Shown piece by piece: positions 1-7,771 of a DNA stretch of 64,000 nt. Source of the DNA: CBDDBX01 sp965225955 (GTDB lineage: Bacteria > Acidobacteriota > Aminicenantia > UBA2199); contig CBDDBX010000044.1 of assembly GCA_965225955.1 (NCBI GenBank), positions 1-64,000 on the forward strand, in the 5' to 3' direction. How positions within the stretch are numbered: position 1 is the first letter of the stretch; each line of letters opens with the position of its first letter. The notes under the pieces are model-generated. The model was not told where the DNA came from. It searched no databases and saw only the letters and a list, made by a program, of their open reading frames with translations. Both the position numbers and the translations under genes were made by a program.

Positions 1-96
1 CTACGATAAAAAAAAGCAGGAATTCCTGCGATAGAAAACTCATAAAACTTACCTTCCTTGCTGCCTTGTTTTAAGATCAACTATTCATTGATTCCT

Positions 97-118
97 TTTG
101 AAACAAATTTGTTTCAAA
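97..118. promoter_or_regulatory. Perfect 22-bp palindrome, operator-like
   Basis: The half-site TTTGAAACAAA is followed directly by its exact reverse complement, with no spacer. Loop-less palindromes of this length are typical binding sites for dimeric repressors such as TetR-family proteins, not RNA hairpins. No regulator gene or start codon is close enough in the window to assign it; it may serve a gene left of position 1. Confidence 0.5.
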
Positions 119-196
119 TAAATTACTTTTACAAATTCTGCACTATACCCTATGCCCATAGGTTATAACATCTGAATGGTAGAAATCAACCCTATT

Positions 197-235
197 ACCA
201 CCACAGATTTTACAGGAGATTCTGTCTGTAGTGGT
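197..235. other. Imperfect hairpin
   Basis: Arms 197-207 and 225-235 (ACCACCACAGA against TCTGTAGTGGT) pair over 11 positions with one mismatch and a 17-nt loop. Only a short T run follows on the plus strand, so it could be a weak terminator for a gene entering from the left. Confidence 0.35.
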
Positions 236-270
236 TTAAAAGCAACAAATAGGTCAAATAAATGGTAAAT

Positions 271-301
271 ACACCGGATAATCTGCCTGATAATCCGGTG
301 T
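271..301 (-). terminator. Hairpin after the permease gene
   Basis: Arms 271-279 and 293-301 (ACACCGGAT / ATCCGGTGT) form a 9-bp stem seven bases past the stop codon of the minus-strand permease. No long T tract follows on the minus strand, so termination is inferred from position and stem strength only. Confidence 0.45.
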
Positions 302-307
302 TATTAA

Positions 308-2821
308 TCAGTTTCCTTTAAGAATTGTGGAAGGATCAGTCATAGTTGCACGCCAGACCTGAACTCCTGCAGTTACAACTGCTGATAAAATCGGTATACA
401 GACTGCTATTAAATAAGGAGATATTCCCGGCTCTGCTCTATAGGCAAAATTTTCCAGCCAGCGACTGGTCAGAAGCCACCCGGTAATAAGAGCTGGAACA
501 AGAGCAATAAGAGCCCATTTTATAAGCTCTGCAGTCATATCCACAATCAGCTCACCCTTTTGGGCCCCCAGAACCTTCCTTATTCCTATCTCTCTTTTTC
601 TTTTTTCCATTGCTACAATAGCAAGGCCAGTAAGGCCGAACATAGCTATAATCATTGCAATTACTACTGATGTATTAATAGCTCTGGTCCACTTCTCATC
701 TGATCTGTAGGCAGCATTGAACAGTTCTCTGGTTCCTCTCAGATCAGGCTTATAGTGTGGAGCTACCTCTTTCAGAACAGAGCTGATATCTTTACGGACA
801 TCCTGTGCCCCGGGACTGATCTTTATAATCATATGTTCCGGCCTGAAACTGTCAGACACCCTGAGAACAACAGGTGGAATATGTTCATATAGAGAGTCTA
901 TATGAAAATTACTAACTACAGATACCACTCTTCCAGCAGCTTTCTTATTAAACGAAACCTCAGAACCTATAACAGTTTTAAGACCACTCACAGCTGAAGC
1001 TTTACTGTTAAGTATAAAATCTCCTTTCTTCAGTCTTCCGCCACCTTCTGTTATTGCAAATCCTGCAGTTTCAAGAATCCATGGATCAACCAGCCCTATC
1101 TTCGCATGCATTTTACTGCCACCGATAAATATACGGGTTTCATTGAACCCCAGCCCCGGAAATGTTTCAACTCCTGACACTGAAATTATAGAGTTGTATC
1201 CTGCTATTCTGCTTCTGAATCTCTCAACAATTTTACGGGTATCTTCTCCATTGAGATTCATAGCAACCAGTGTTGTTTCATCAAAACCTGTTTTATGCTC
1301 TTTTGCATAATCCAGCTGATTCTTCATAACAATACCGGAGAATACCAGAATAGTTATCATACCAAACTGCAGACCGACCCCCATACGATTCAGAAATTTG
1401 CTACCCTTAACAGTGAATCCTGTAATCCGGCCTGAAGGCTTTCTGCAGGCAAGCATCCAGGCTGGCAGAGCACCTGCTGCAAGTCCCGGAAATATTGCAC
1501 ATCCTGTAAAATAGAGAATATAAGTAGTTACATCCAAAGTAAGTTTTATCGAAAACTGCTCTTTTAAAACCACAGTAACAATAACCCCCAGAAGAGAGGC
1601 TACTGTTGTAAGCAGCATATATTCTCTTATAACAATGCCAAAAATATCTCCTCTACCTGCTCCCATAACTTTGCGTATATCAGTTGAGATCAGCTGATTA
1701 CCTATTCTGGCATAAGATATATTCATCAGATTAACAATTCCCATAAACAAAATTATTGCGCCTATAGAAAAAGCCACCCACAAATATACTGGGTTAACAG
1801 GTTCAACATCCCCTGCATGAATATTGTTTGAGAAGTGAATATCTTCAATATTTACAGCTATATGTGAATACTCTATTCCAGCTTCCTTCTCTGCTGCTCT
1901 GTTAAATTCATCCAGAATAGATTCAGCTCCTCCTTTTACTCTTATGAAGCTTTTCAGGCAGAACCCGGTCCAGCGATTAAAAAATCCAGCTCCCAGAACA
2001 TTCTTAAGACTACTGAAAGGCAGAAATATGTCACCGATTATACTGGAGTTTTCCGGTATATTCTTAATAACAGCAGAAACTCTGTAGTTCTGCATCATAC
2101 CTTTATAATTTTTTATAACAATCTCTTTTCCCACTGCAGCAGCAGTTCCAAAAAACTTAGATGCATACTCTTCGGTTATAACAGCATTTACGGGATTATT
2201 GAAACTACTTTCAGTGACATCTCCGAAAGCGAATATTCTGAAAAAACCGGAGTCCACAAAACTCACATACTCTCTGAAAGTTTTCTCTCCAATTCTGATA
2301 GTAGTATGCTGATCAAGCATTCTGGCTGATTCTGTAACAGCGGGAAATCTCTCTTTAAGAAAAGTTGCTCCTCTGGGAGCAGTTACCCACTGTTTAACAT
2401 ATCCTTTAGGTGTTTTAACTCTGGAGCCCAGCTGATAAATCTCTTCACTGTTTTTATGGAACTTATCATAACTCATCTCTTTCTGAATCATCAGAAACAT
2501 CAGAGCAAAAACTCCGATTCCGATAGATAACCCTGCAACATTAAGAATAGTGTAAACTCTGTTCTTTTTGAGATTTCTCGAAGCCAGAATAAAATATCTT
2601 ATATTTAAAGCAAACCAGTTACCAAGTCTCTGAATCATAATCCGGGGAGCAGTTCTGAACACCTCCTTCCAGTACCAGAAGGCTCCTGATAATCTTCCAT
2701 CCCGACTACATATATTTTCATAAATCTCCTCAATATCACCGATAACAGCATCTCTTCTATCTCTGTCCACTATAAGCTTAAGAATAGAACGTGCTATAAA
2801 AGCTCCTGCACTTTTACCCAT
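308..2821 (-). CDS. MacB/FtsX-type ABC transporter permease with N-terminal prefix domain
   Basis: 837 residues. The first ~80 form the soluble 'permease prefix' seen in some Acidobacteriota and Bacteroidota transporters (motif RDRRDAVIGDIEEIYE). Then comes the classic duplicated MacB layout: a membrane segment near 90-115, a periplasmic core, three helices near 345-460, a further helix near 480-500, a second periplasmic core and three C-terminal helices. The motif KREIGIRKVLGA before the last helices is characteristic of the FtsX/MacB family, which couples cytoplasmic ATP hydrolysis to periplasmic work or efflux. No ATPase partner is adjacent. The start overlaps the upstream PadR gene by 8 bp, so the two are co-transcribed and probably co-regulated. 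The substrate cannot be told. Confidence 0.88.
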   Translation of the reverse strand: MGKSAGAFIARSILKLIVDRDRRDAVIGDIEEIYENICSRDGRLSGAFWYWKEVFRTAPRIMIQRLGNWFALNIRYFILASRNLKKNRVYTILNVAGLSIGIGVFALMFLMIQKEMSYDKFHKNSEEIYQLGSRVKTPKGYVKQWVTAPRGATFLKERFPAVTESARMLDQHTTIRIGEKTFREYVSFVDSGFFRIFAFGDVTESSFNNPVNAVITEEYASKFFGTAAAVGKEIVIKNYKGMMQNYRVSAVIKNIPENSSIIGDIFLPFSSLKNVLGAGFFNRWTGFCLKSFIRVKGGAESILDEFNRAAEKEAGIEYSHIAVNIEDIHFSNNIHAGDVEPVNPVYLWVAFSIGAIILFMGIVNLMNISYARIGNQLISTDIRKVMGAGRGDIFGIVIREYMLLTTVASLLGVIVTVVLKEQFSIKLTLDVTTYILYFTGCAIFPGLAAGALPAWMLACRKPSGRITGFTVKGSKFLNRMGVGLQFGMITILVFSGIVMKNQLDYAKEHKTGFDETTLVAMNLNGEDTRKIVERFRSRIAGYNSIISVSGVETFPGLGFNETRIFIGGSKMHAKIGLVDPWILETAGFAITEGGGRLKKGDFILNSKASAVSGLKTVIGSEVSFNKKAAGRVVSVVSNFHIDSLYEHIPPVVLRVSDSFRPEHMIIKISPGAQDVRKDISSVLKEVAPHYKPDLRGTRELFNAAYRSDEKWTRAINTSVVIAMIIAMFGLTGLAIVAMEKRKREIGIRKVLGAQKGELIVDMTAELIKWALIALVPALITGWLLTSRWLENFAYRAEPGISPYLIAVCIPILSAVVTAGVQVWRATMTDPSTILKGN

Positions 2822-3143
2822 TTTCCCTTACCTCATTACTATCCAGACCATTCCAGAAAGCTTCGGATAAACGTCTCATTTCTGAAAGAGCTTCAATTCC
2901 TTCCGGCAGTATCTGATAGAATTTTTTACTCTTTCCACCTCTTTTCTTTGTTGCCTCTCCCTGCCGGGGCTGTACATATCCTCTCTCTGTAAGCTTATCC
3001 AGAGGAACATATATTGATCCTACTGACCAGTACTTACCTGTTATTTCAGATATAAGTTCCCTTATAGTTACACCATACGCATTATCCTTAAGTCGCCATA
3101 TTGCCAGTAGAACTATCTCCTCCTGCCTGGTTAAAAGTTTCAT
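2814..3143 (-). CDS. PadR-family transcriptional regulator
   Basis: 109 residues, the usual size of short PadR proteins: a winged helix (start EEIVLLAIWRL, wing GSIYVPLDKLTERGYV) and a short C-terminal dimerisation helix. The wing motif 'GSIYxxLxxLxxxGYV' is the family signature. A good ribosome-binding site (GGGAGG) sits just before the ATG. It overlaps the permease gene that follows, an arrangement common for PadR proteins that repress a linked transporter operon. Two identical-pattern inverted repeats lie in its promoter (3160-3217), which supports autoregulation. Confidence 0.88.
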   Translation of the reverse strand: MKLLTRQEEIVLLAIWRLKDNAYGVTIRELISEITGKYWSVGSIYVPLDKLTERGYVQPRQGEATKKRGGKSKKFYQILPEGIEALSEMRRLSEAFWNGLDSNEVRENG

Positions 3144-3159
3144 TATGCCTCCCGCTTTT

Positions 3160-3217
3160 TTCTATAATCTAGAATAAATCAAAAACAGAGTCAAGTGTTT
3201 TTTCTATTTTTTAGAAA
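3160..3217 (-). promoter_or_regulatory. Promoter with two TTCTA-N5-TAGAA operators
   Basis: Inverted repeats TTCTA-N5-TAGAA occur at 3160-3174 and 3202-3216 (the second extends to 6-bp arms, 3201-3217). Their centres are 42 bp apart, about four helical turns. Between and overlapping them on the minus strand is a promoter: -35 TTGACT (3194-3189), 17-bp spacer, -10 TAGATT (3171-3166). The first repeat covers the -10 and the second lies just upstream of the -35. That is the expected geometry for repression by the PadR dimer encoded immediately downstream. The link to PadR is an inference. Confidence 0.6.
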
Positions 3218-3264
3218 TTTAATTCCATATTTACTTTTTACCCTCTTGTAACTTAAAATATATA

Positions 3265-3957
3265 ATGGAGCCTCAAAAACAGGGTACACCTTATTTCAGA
3301 TTACTGGCTAAAGAACAGGACTTTATTGTTATCGATAAAGCTGCAGGAGTAAATTTTCACAGAGTTGATAATATACCCGGCATAACAGAGATAATTAAAA
3401 CAGAACTGAATCTGGATACACTCCTTCCTGTCCATCGTCTTGATAAAGTAACATCCGGTCTTATGGTTTTTGCCAGAAACAGAGAGGCTGCATCTGATAT
3501 TGCTGAACAGTTCAGAAACAGAACCGTAAAAAAGTTCTATCTTGCAGTTTCAGATAGAAAACCAGTAAAGAAACAGGGAACCATAAAAGGCGATATGAAA
3601 AGGGGCAGAAGAGGTTCATGGATGCTTACAAGAGAACAGAACTCTCCTGCAGTTACCAGATTCATCAGCCGGGGTACAGATTCCGGTTACAGACTCTTTC
3701 TTGTTAAGCCGGTTACAGGAAAAACCCATCAGATAAGAGTAGCCTTAAAAAGTATTGGAGCTCCCATCTGCGGAGATACACTATACTATCCTGCACCAGT
3801 TTCCCGCTCTGTCTGTATGCTCCACTCTTTTGCGCTGGGTTTCACTTATAAAGATATAGAGTTCTTTTTTAATTCACTTCCCCAATGGGATATTATGGAT
3901 ACTCCTTCTGTTTCTGCCGCTGTCGACGAATTCTCCTCCCCTTTAAACCTCTTCTGA
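3265..3957 (+). CDS. RluA-family pseudouridine synthase
   Basis: 230 residues. The family's catalytic motif is present as HRLDKVTSGLMVFAR around residues 58-72 (catalytic Asp in HRLD). The C-terminal RNA-binding segment VTGKTHQIRVALKSIGAPI and the 'GDxxY' end also match. There is no S4 domain, and the protein is shorter than RluC/RluD, resembling the stand-alone RluA-like group. It would isomerise uridines in rRNA or tRNA. The TATAAT at 3261-3266 overlaps the ATG and no Shine-Dalgarno sequence is visible, so the mRNA may be leaderless or the start may be slightly different. Confidence 0.88.
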   Translation: MEPQKQGTPYFRLLAKEQDFIVIDKAAGVNFHRVDNIPGITEIIKTELNLDTLLPVHRLDKVTSGLMVFARNREAASDIAEQFRNRTVKKFYLAVSDRKPVKKQGTIKGDMKRGRRGSWMLTREQNSPAVTRFISRGTDSGYRLFLVKPVTGKTHQIRVALKSIGAPICGDTLYYPAPVSRSVCMLHSFALGFTYKDIEFFFNSLPQWDIMDTPSVSAAVDEFSSPLNLF

Positions 3958-4040
3958 TAGCTCTGCAGATAACTGAATTTTTTTTACAAACCAAAAGAAA
4001 AAAGATTAAACAGAAATATAATAGATTTACAGGAGGAGTT

Positions 4041-5000
4041 ATGAAGGGTTTTTTTATGGGTATCTTACTTATTACAGTTCTATACGGAGCTGCTATTGCA
4101 GAAACCGACAAAGATATAAAGGGTAGCAGAGATCAGGAAGTAGTATCAAAAGTACCTGATTCAAAAATTAAAGTATGGACACACAGAGAGATGAGTTCCT
4201 ATCTGCTGCCTCTTGGTAAAATCATTAAAGACAGAGCTGTTAACAAAAAACTCCCTATGTCTAAAAGAGTTATAGAGGGTAGTGTTACCCGTATAACCTA
4301 CTTCTGCCCTCCATCAACTACACCGGAAAAAATATACAGAAGATATCAGCAGGAACTTAAAGAGAGAAGTTTTACAAGAATTTTCTACGGTCATGGACTG
4401 GAACTGGAAGAGAAGAACAACTACTGGAATTCAGTTGTCTACAAAAACTATCAGGGACTGCACCATCTTAAAGGCACCCCTTCAAATCACTGGTATATAT
4501 CGGGGTACAGAAAGAGCGGAGATATTTATACTGTAGTTACAATTAATATAAGCAAAGGGAAATATAAGTGGCCTGTTACTCATATAGATGTTATTGTCTG
4601 CAGACCTGAACCGGATAAAGTAAAGCTTGATTCAGATATTATAAGAATTGAGTTGAAAGAACACGGTCATTTAGCAATAGAAGGTTATATATTCAACTAT
4701 AACAGTGCAGATATAAAACCAGAACATGAGATACTTTTCAGCAAAGTTGCAGGGTTTATGAAGAAAAATCCTTCAATGAAATTCTATATAGTAGGCCATG
4801 CCAATGTTGGGCCTCTGCATTACAATCTTGAACTATCAGGGAAAATGGCAGAATCTGTGGTAAAGATTCTTACTGATAAATACTCCATAGATAAATCAAG
4901 ACTCTCAGCCCATGGAGTGGGAAATCTTGCACCAGTTACAAGTAACAGCACAAAAGAGGGAAAAGAGGAAAACAGAAGAGTTGAGATTGTTCTAAGATAA
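4041..5000 (+). CDS. Secreted OmpA C-terminal-domain protein
   Basis: 319 residues from the ATG at 4041, which has a strong ribosome-binding site (AGGAGG) just upstream; an in-frame extension further upstream is not needed. Residues 1-21 are a signal peptide (FFMGILLITVLYGAAIA). The middle ~170 residues are unrecognised. Residues ~205-319 form an OmpA-like peptidoglycan-binding domain: the IEGYIFNYNSADIKPE start, the VGHAN segment, and the RLSAHGVGNLAP and ENRRVEIVL end. It probably tethers the outer membrane or a periplasmic complex to peptidoglycan. Confidence 0.85.
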   Translation: MKGFFMGILLITVLYGAAIAETDKDIKGSRDQEVVSKVPDSKIKVWTHREMSSYLLPLGKIIKDRAVNKKLPMSKRVIEGSVTRITYFCPPSTTPEKIYRRYQQELKERSFTRIFYGHGLELEEKNNYWNSVVYKNYQGLHHLKGTPSNHWYISGYRKSGDIYTVVTINISKGKYKWPVTHIDVIVCRPEPDKVKLDSDIIRIELKEHGHLAIEGYIFNYNSADIKPEHEILFSKVAGFMKKNPSMKFYIVGHANVGPLHYNLELSGKMAESVVKILTDKYSIDKSRLSAHGVGNLAPVTSNSTKEGKEENRRVEIVLR

Positions 5001-5038
5001 GAGCAGGTAGTTAAAAACCACCTGCTCCGAAACTTTTT
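5001..5038 (+). terminator. Intrinsic terminator after the OmpA-domain gene
   Basis: Arms GAGCAGGT (5001-5008) and ACCTGCTC (5020-5027) make an 8-bp stem directly after the stop codon, with a run of five T at 5034-5038. Confidence 0.65.
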
Positions 5039-5054
5039 GACCAGATTCTTTAAA

Positions 5055-5630
5055 TTAATATGTCTTAAGGGTCTGGCCCCACTGGTGATTACTGGAATTT
5101 ACAGTATAACTGTAAGTTGACCATGTATATCCTTCACCAGGCCATGGGTCCATATAACCAACATAATTTGTACCATTAGATACCCAGTAACCATACCCAA
5201 CAAGAGCGTGACCGCCACCACCTGTCCAGTAGAAGCCCATAGCAAAAGGACGGTTATTATCGATCTGATACTTAACACTGCTCCATGAGAGTGCTCCGCC
5301 ATAACCTGAACTTGATACGCCCCAGTTATTCAGCACATCCTGCATATCGCCGTTATAACCATATAAATAGTTACCTCTGTTGCAGATGTGATTCCAGTTG
5401 AATACTGTAGAACTGCAACAGTCGCTTCTGTTCCATGCAAAATTGGCTATAGCGCACTGAGTGGGATATGTGCCTTTGAAATAGAGAATACACTGACTGC
5501 TTGCATCCCAGCACCAGTTACTGTGTTCCTGTTCACGGTTCTGCACATTCAGATACTTACCCTGAGCGCTGAGGTTAAATAGAGCTACAGTTGAAAGAAG
5601 AATTACAAATACGATTAACTTATTTCTCAT
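5055..5630 (-). CDS. Secreted papain-like cysteine protease (C39/C70-type)
   Basis: 191 residues. A signal peptide (MRNKLIVFVILLSTVALFNL, cut near AQG) is followed by NREQEHSNWCWDASSQCIL, the catalytic-Cys motif of the AvrRpt2/C70 and related C39-like papain-fold families. GGGHALVGYGY near residue 138 supplies the catalytic His, and MDPWPGEG the third residue. Several extra cysteines (CILY, CAIANF, DCCSS, HICNRG) suggest disulphides, fitting export. The stop of the upstream gene and this ATG share one base (TAATG), so translation is coupled. A protease is well supported; its target is unknown. Confidence 0.82.
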   Translation of the reverse strand: MRNKLIVFVILLSTVALFNLSAQGKYLNVQNREQEHSNWCWDASSQCILYFKGTYPTQCAIANFAWNRSDCCSSTVFNWNHICNRGNYLYGYNGDMQDVLNNWGVSSSGYGGALSWSSVKYQIDNNRPFAMGFYWTGGGGHALVGYGYWVSNGTNYVGYMDPWPGEGYTWSTYSYTVNSSNHQWGQTLKTY

Positions 5631-6319
5631 TATTTTTCCTCCACACCTACAGGTTTAATCTGTTCGCTTTTGTTGATAAGTTTCTTTAAAGGCATTACTA
5701 CATCGTAATCCTGCAGAAGAGTTGTTGAATCGAATTTCACTGATTCAAATTCAAAAGTTCTCTTTGCAGATTCAAGAGGAGTATAGCCCAGTACATCTTT
5801 AGCTCTTCTTACCTGAACCACATCAGCTTTTGCCTGATGAATTCTTACGAATCTCATCTCATAGCCAGCCTCTTCAGACCAGGTTTTTTTAAGCTGTTCC
5901 ATTTCACCGGCGATTCCTTCTCCGCCGAATGATACTGCCTGCCATTTGCCTTCAACTTTTGCTACTGTAACCAGAGATACGGCTTTACCCTCTGATTTAA
6001 CAATAAATCTCCAGATATTCATTGGAGTTACAGCACCAGCAAGAGTATTAACATCACTTCCCATAAGCTTTGCAGGTTCAACGGTATAGACTCTGAAGCC
6101 AAAGTCTACAGCTGCAGTGGAGATACTTTTTTCCATCTTTGCAACTGCCGGTGCAGGACTTTTTACAGCACGGTCCTTAATAAGCATTGAGAAGTTAACA
6201 AGACCTGCTTCTGCAGCTTTTACTACTTCAGCAGGAGGTCTTTCAATAGCACTTACACTCATGGTAGCGCAAAAGACCAGAATAAGGGATACAACAGTAA
6301 TGTTCATGAATTTCCTCAT
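5630..6319 (-). CDS. Secreted protein of unknown function co-expressed with the protease
   Basis: 229 residues with a signal peptide (ITVVSLILVFCATMSVSA). There are no transmembrane helices after it and no recognised catalytic motif. The ATG follows a strong ribosome-binding site (TTAGGAGG). The gene ends inside the first base of the protease start codon, so the two proteins are made together. By analogy with secreted cysteine proteases whose prodomain or inhibitor is encoded next door, it could be a chaperone or inhibitor of that protease, but nothing in the sequence proves this. Confidence 0.75.
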   Translation of the reverse strand: MRKFMNITVVSLILVFCATMSVSAIERPPAEVVKAAEAGLVNFSMLIKDRAVKSPAPAVAKMEKSISTAAVDFGFRVYTVEPAKLMGSDVNTLAGAVTPMNIWRFIVKSEGKAVSLVTVAKVEGKWQAVSFGGEGIAGEMEQLKKTWSEEAGYEMRFVRIHQAKADVVQVRRAKDVLGYTPLESAKRTFEFESVKFDSTTLLQDYDVVMPLKKLINKSEQIKPVGVEEK

Positions 6320-6819
6320 AAACGCCTCCTAACAATTTGTTTTTCATTAACCCGAAAAAAAATCCAACTATTAATTTTACCAACTACCAGCCCAGTATAT
6401 ATTCATATTTTTGAATAGTCAAGAGTATTTAATTTTTTTTTGCGATTTACTGAATTATCACAGACTTTTAATATGAATTATCGTATAAAATTAACAATAA
6501 ACAGTATTTCTCATAAGCCATACCCCACTATGTTTTAAAATAAATGAGCAGACCAATAGTATATTTATAGTAAAAAAAGAGATCCAGGTAGTATTCAGAA
6601 GGGAAATAACGGTTACGAATTCACCAGGAAAAATCCCTGTTTCATAGTGTATCTTTTATAATCGCTGACAACCTGTTTTTTAGCTCTTTCCCAAAAGTTT
6701 TATCTGCACCAATCAGGACAGATACTATAACTCAACTTCACTTTGTACGGTAAGATACTCTCCCGGTTGTTCTGAAGATATAATAAAGCTATAATCTGAC
6801 CTCAGAACGAGGTGTCTCT
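6320..6819. other. Intergenic region, A+T-rich
   Basis: About 500 bp between divergent genes. No ORF or RNA gene was recognised. The only clear signal is the promoter at 6767-6795 for the downstream SEC-C gene. Confidence 0.5.
6767..6795 (+). promoter_or_regulatory. Sigma70-type promoter of the YchJ-like gene
   Basis: -35 TTGTTC (6767-6772), 17-bp spacer, -10 TATAAT (6790-6795), about 24 bp before the ATG. The inverted repeat GTTCTGA (6769-6775) / TCAGAAC (6802-6808) brackets the -10 and could be an operator. Confidence 0.55.
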
Positions 6820-7197
6820 ATGATTAATTCGAAAATGTGCCCCTGTGGTTCAGATAATATTTACAAAAAATGCTGCAGACCTTTTCATAAGGAGCAGAAA
6901 CTCCCTTCAACAGCAGAACAGCTGATGAGGTCCAGATACTCTGCTTTCGTCAAAAGACTTGAAAAATATCTGCAGAAAACCTGGCATCCGGACTATCTTC
7001 CTCCCGATATGAGTCTCTCTTCCATTAACTGGACAGAACTGGAAATAGTATCCACTGAACAGGGAACTCCCGGAGATTATGAAGGCAAGGTGCATTTCAA
7101 AGCCTGGTATACTACTTCTGAAGGTTCTGAGTGCCACGAAGAGATAAGTAGTTTCGTTTTTGAAAACAATATGTGGCTCTACACAAAAGGCGATTAA
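6820..7197 (+). CDS. YchJ/UPF0225-family SEC-C motif protein
   Basis: 125 residues. The N-terminal zinc-binding SEC-C motif reads CPCGSDNIYKKCCRPF (residues 7-22). The family sequence AEQLMRSRYSAF follows, and then the NTF2-like fold ending in EEISSFVFENNMWLYTKGD. This is the normal length for the family; the biochemical role is unknown. A GAGGTG ribosome-binding site five bases before the ATG supports the start. Confidence 0.9.
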   Translation: MINSKMCPCGSDNIYKKCCRPFHKEQKLPSTAEQLMRSRYSAFVKRLEKYLQKTWHPDYLPPDMSLSSINWTELEIVSTEQGTPGDYEGKVHFKAWYTTSEGSECHEEISSFVFENNMWLYTKGD

Positions 7198-7219
7198 ATC
7201 TTATTCTTCAGAGAAGTTG

Positions 7220-7771
7220 CTACTCCTGTGAGAGGTCTCTGATTAGTTTCATTATATCTTCATAATCTTCATCCAGAAGCTTTCCGAATTTAACCATTTT
7301 TACGATTCCATTATCCACTACCAGAGTCTGGGAGAGATTGTACTTAATTCTGAAACAGTCAGTAAACCTGCTACGGTGAACAGGGGCAAACACCTTGAAC
7401 CACTGATCTTTATCCATCTTTTCCAGAGCGTAGTAGAATCTGTCAAAACCTTCATTAAGAATAAGACCATAGGACTTTACTTCAAGATCTGAAGCCAGTT
7501 CAGCTATTGATGACCAGATCAGCCAGTTATCCGTAGTTCTGTCAGAATCCCTGTATATAAAAAGCAGCACTGTCTTTTTTTTAAAAATCTCTCCTTTAAA
7601 TCTGTATCCTGCTGAATCCACAAGTTCAAAATTAAACTCCGGTTCATCTCCGGGCAAAAGATAAGGCAGAGAATTTTCAAGTCTCCTGTATTCAAGAACA
7701 GATAGCACAAGAGCCCCTGTAAGAAGCACAAACAGTACAACAATCAGCACATTAATATGTTTTCTATTCAC
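7220..7771 (-). CDS. Membrane-anchored thioredoxin-fold protein without active-site cysteines
   Basis: 183 residues. One N-terminal membrane segment (VLIVVLFVLLTGALVLSVL) is followed by a periplasmic domain with the AhpC/TlpA layout (DEPEFNFELVDSAGYRFKG, then KKTVLLFIYRD, a helical middle, and LVVDNGIVKMVKFG). The position where redoxins carry CxxC holds YRDSDRTT, so disulphide chemistry is not expected. It overlaps the kinase gene upstream by 4 bp (ATGA) and is surely co-translated with it. It may act as a sensor or scaffold for that kinase. Confidence 0.72.
   Translation of the reverse strand: MNRKHINVLIVVLFVLLTGALVLSVLEYRRLENSLPYLLPGDEPEFNFELVDSAGYRFKGEIFKKKTVLLFIYRDSDRTTDNWLIWSSIAELASDLEVKSYGLILNEGFDRFYYALEKMDKDQWFKVFAPVHRSRFTDCFRIKYNLSQTLVVDNGIVKMVKFGKLLDEDYEDIMKLIRDLSQE

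Larger units (their letters stand above)
1..307. other. Non-coding left end with several inverted repeats
   Basis: No convincing coding sequence is seen here. The stretch is A+T-rich. It holds a perfect 22-bp palindrome (97-118), an imperfect hairpin (197-235) and a 9-bp-stem hairpin just after the permease stop codon (271-301), each listed separately. Whatever gene lies further left is outside the window. Confidence 0.6.

Noticed and set aside
3885..4040. N-terminal extension of the OmpA-domain gene overlapping the RluA-like gene
   Set aside because: The ATG at 4041 has an AGGAGG ribosome-binding site and starts a clean signal peptide; the extension would bury it.
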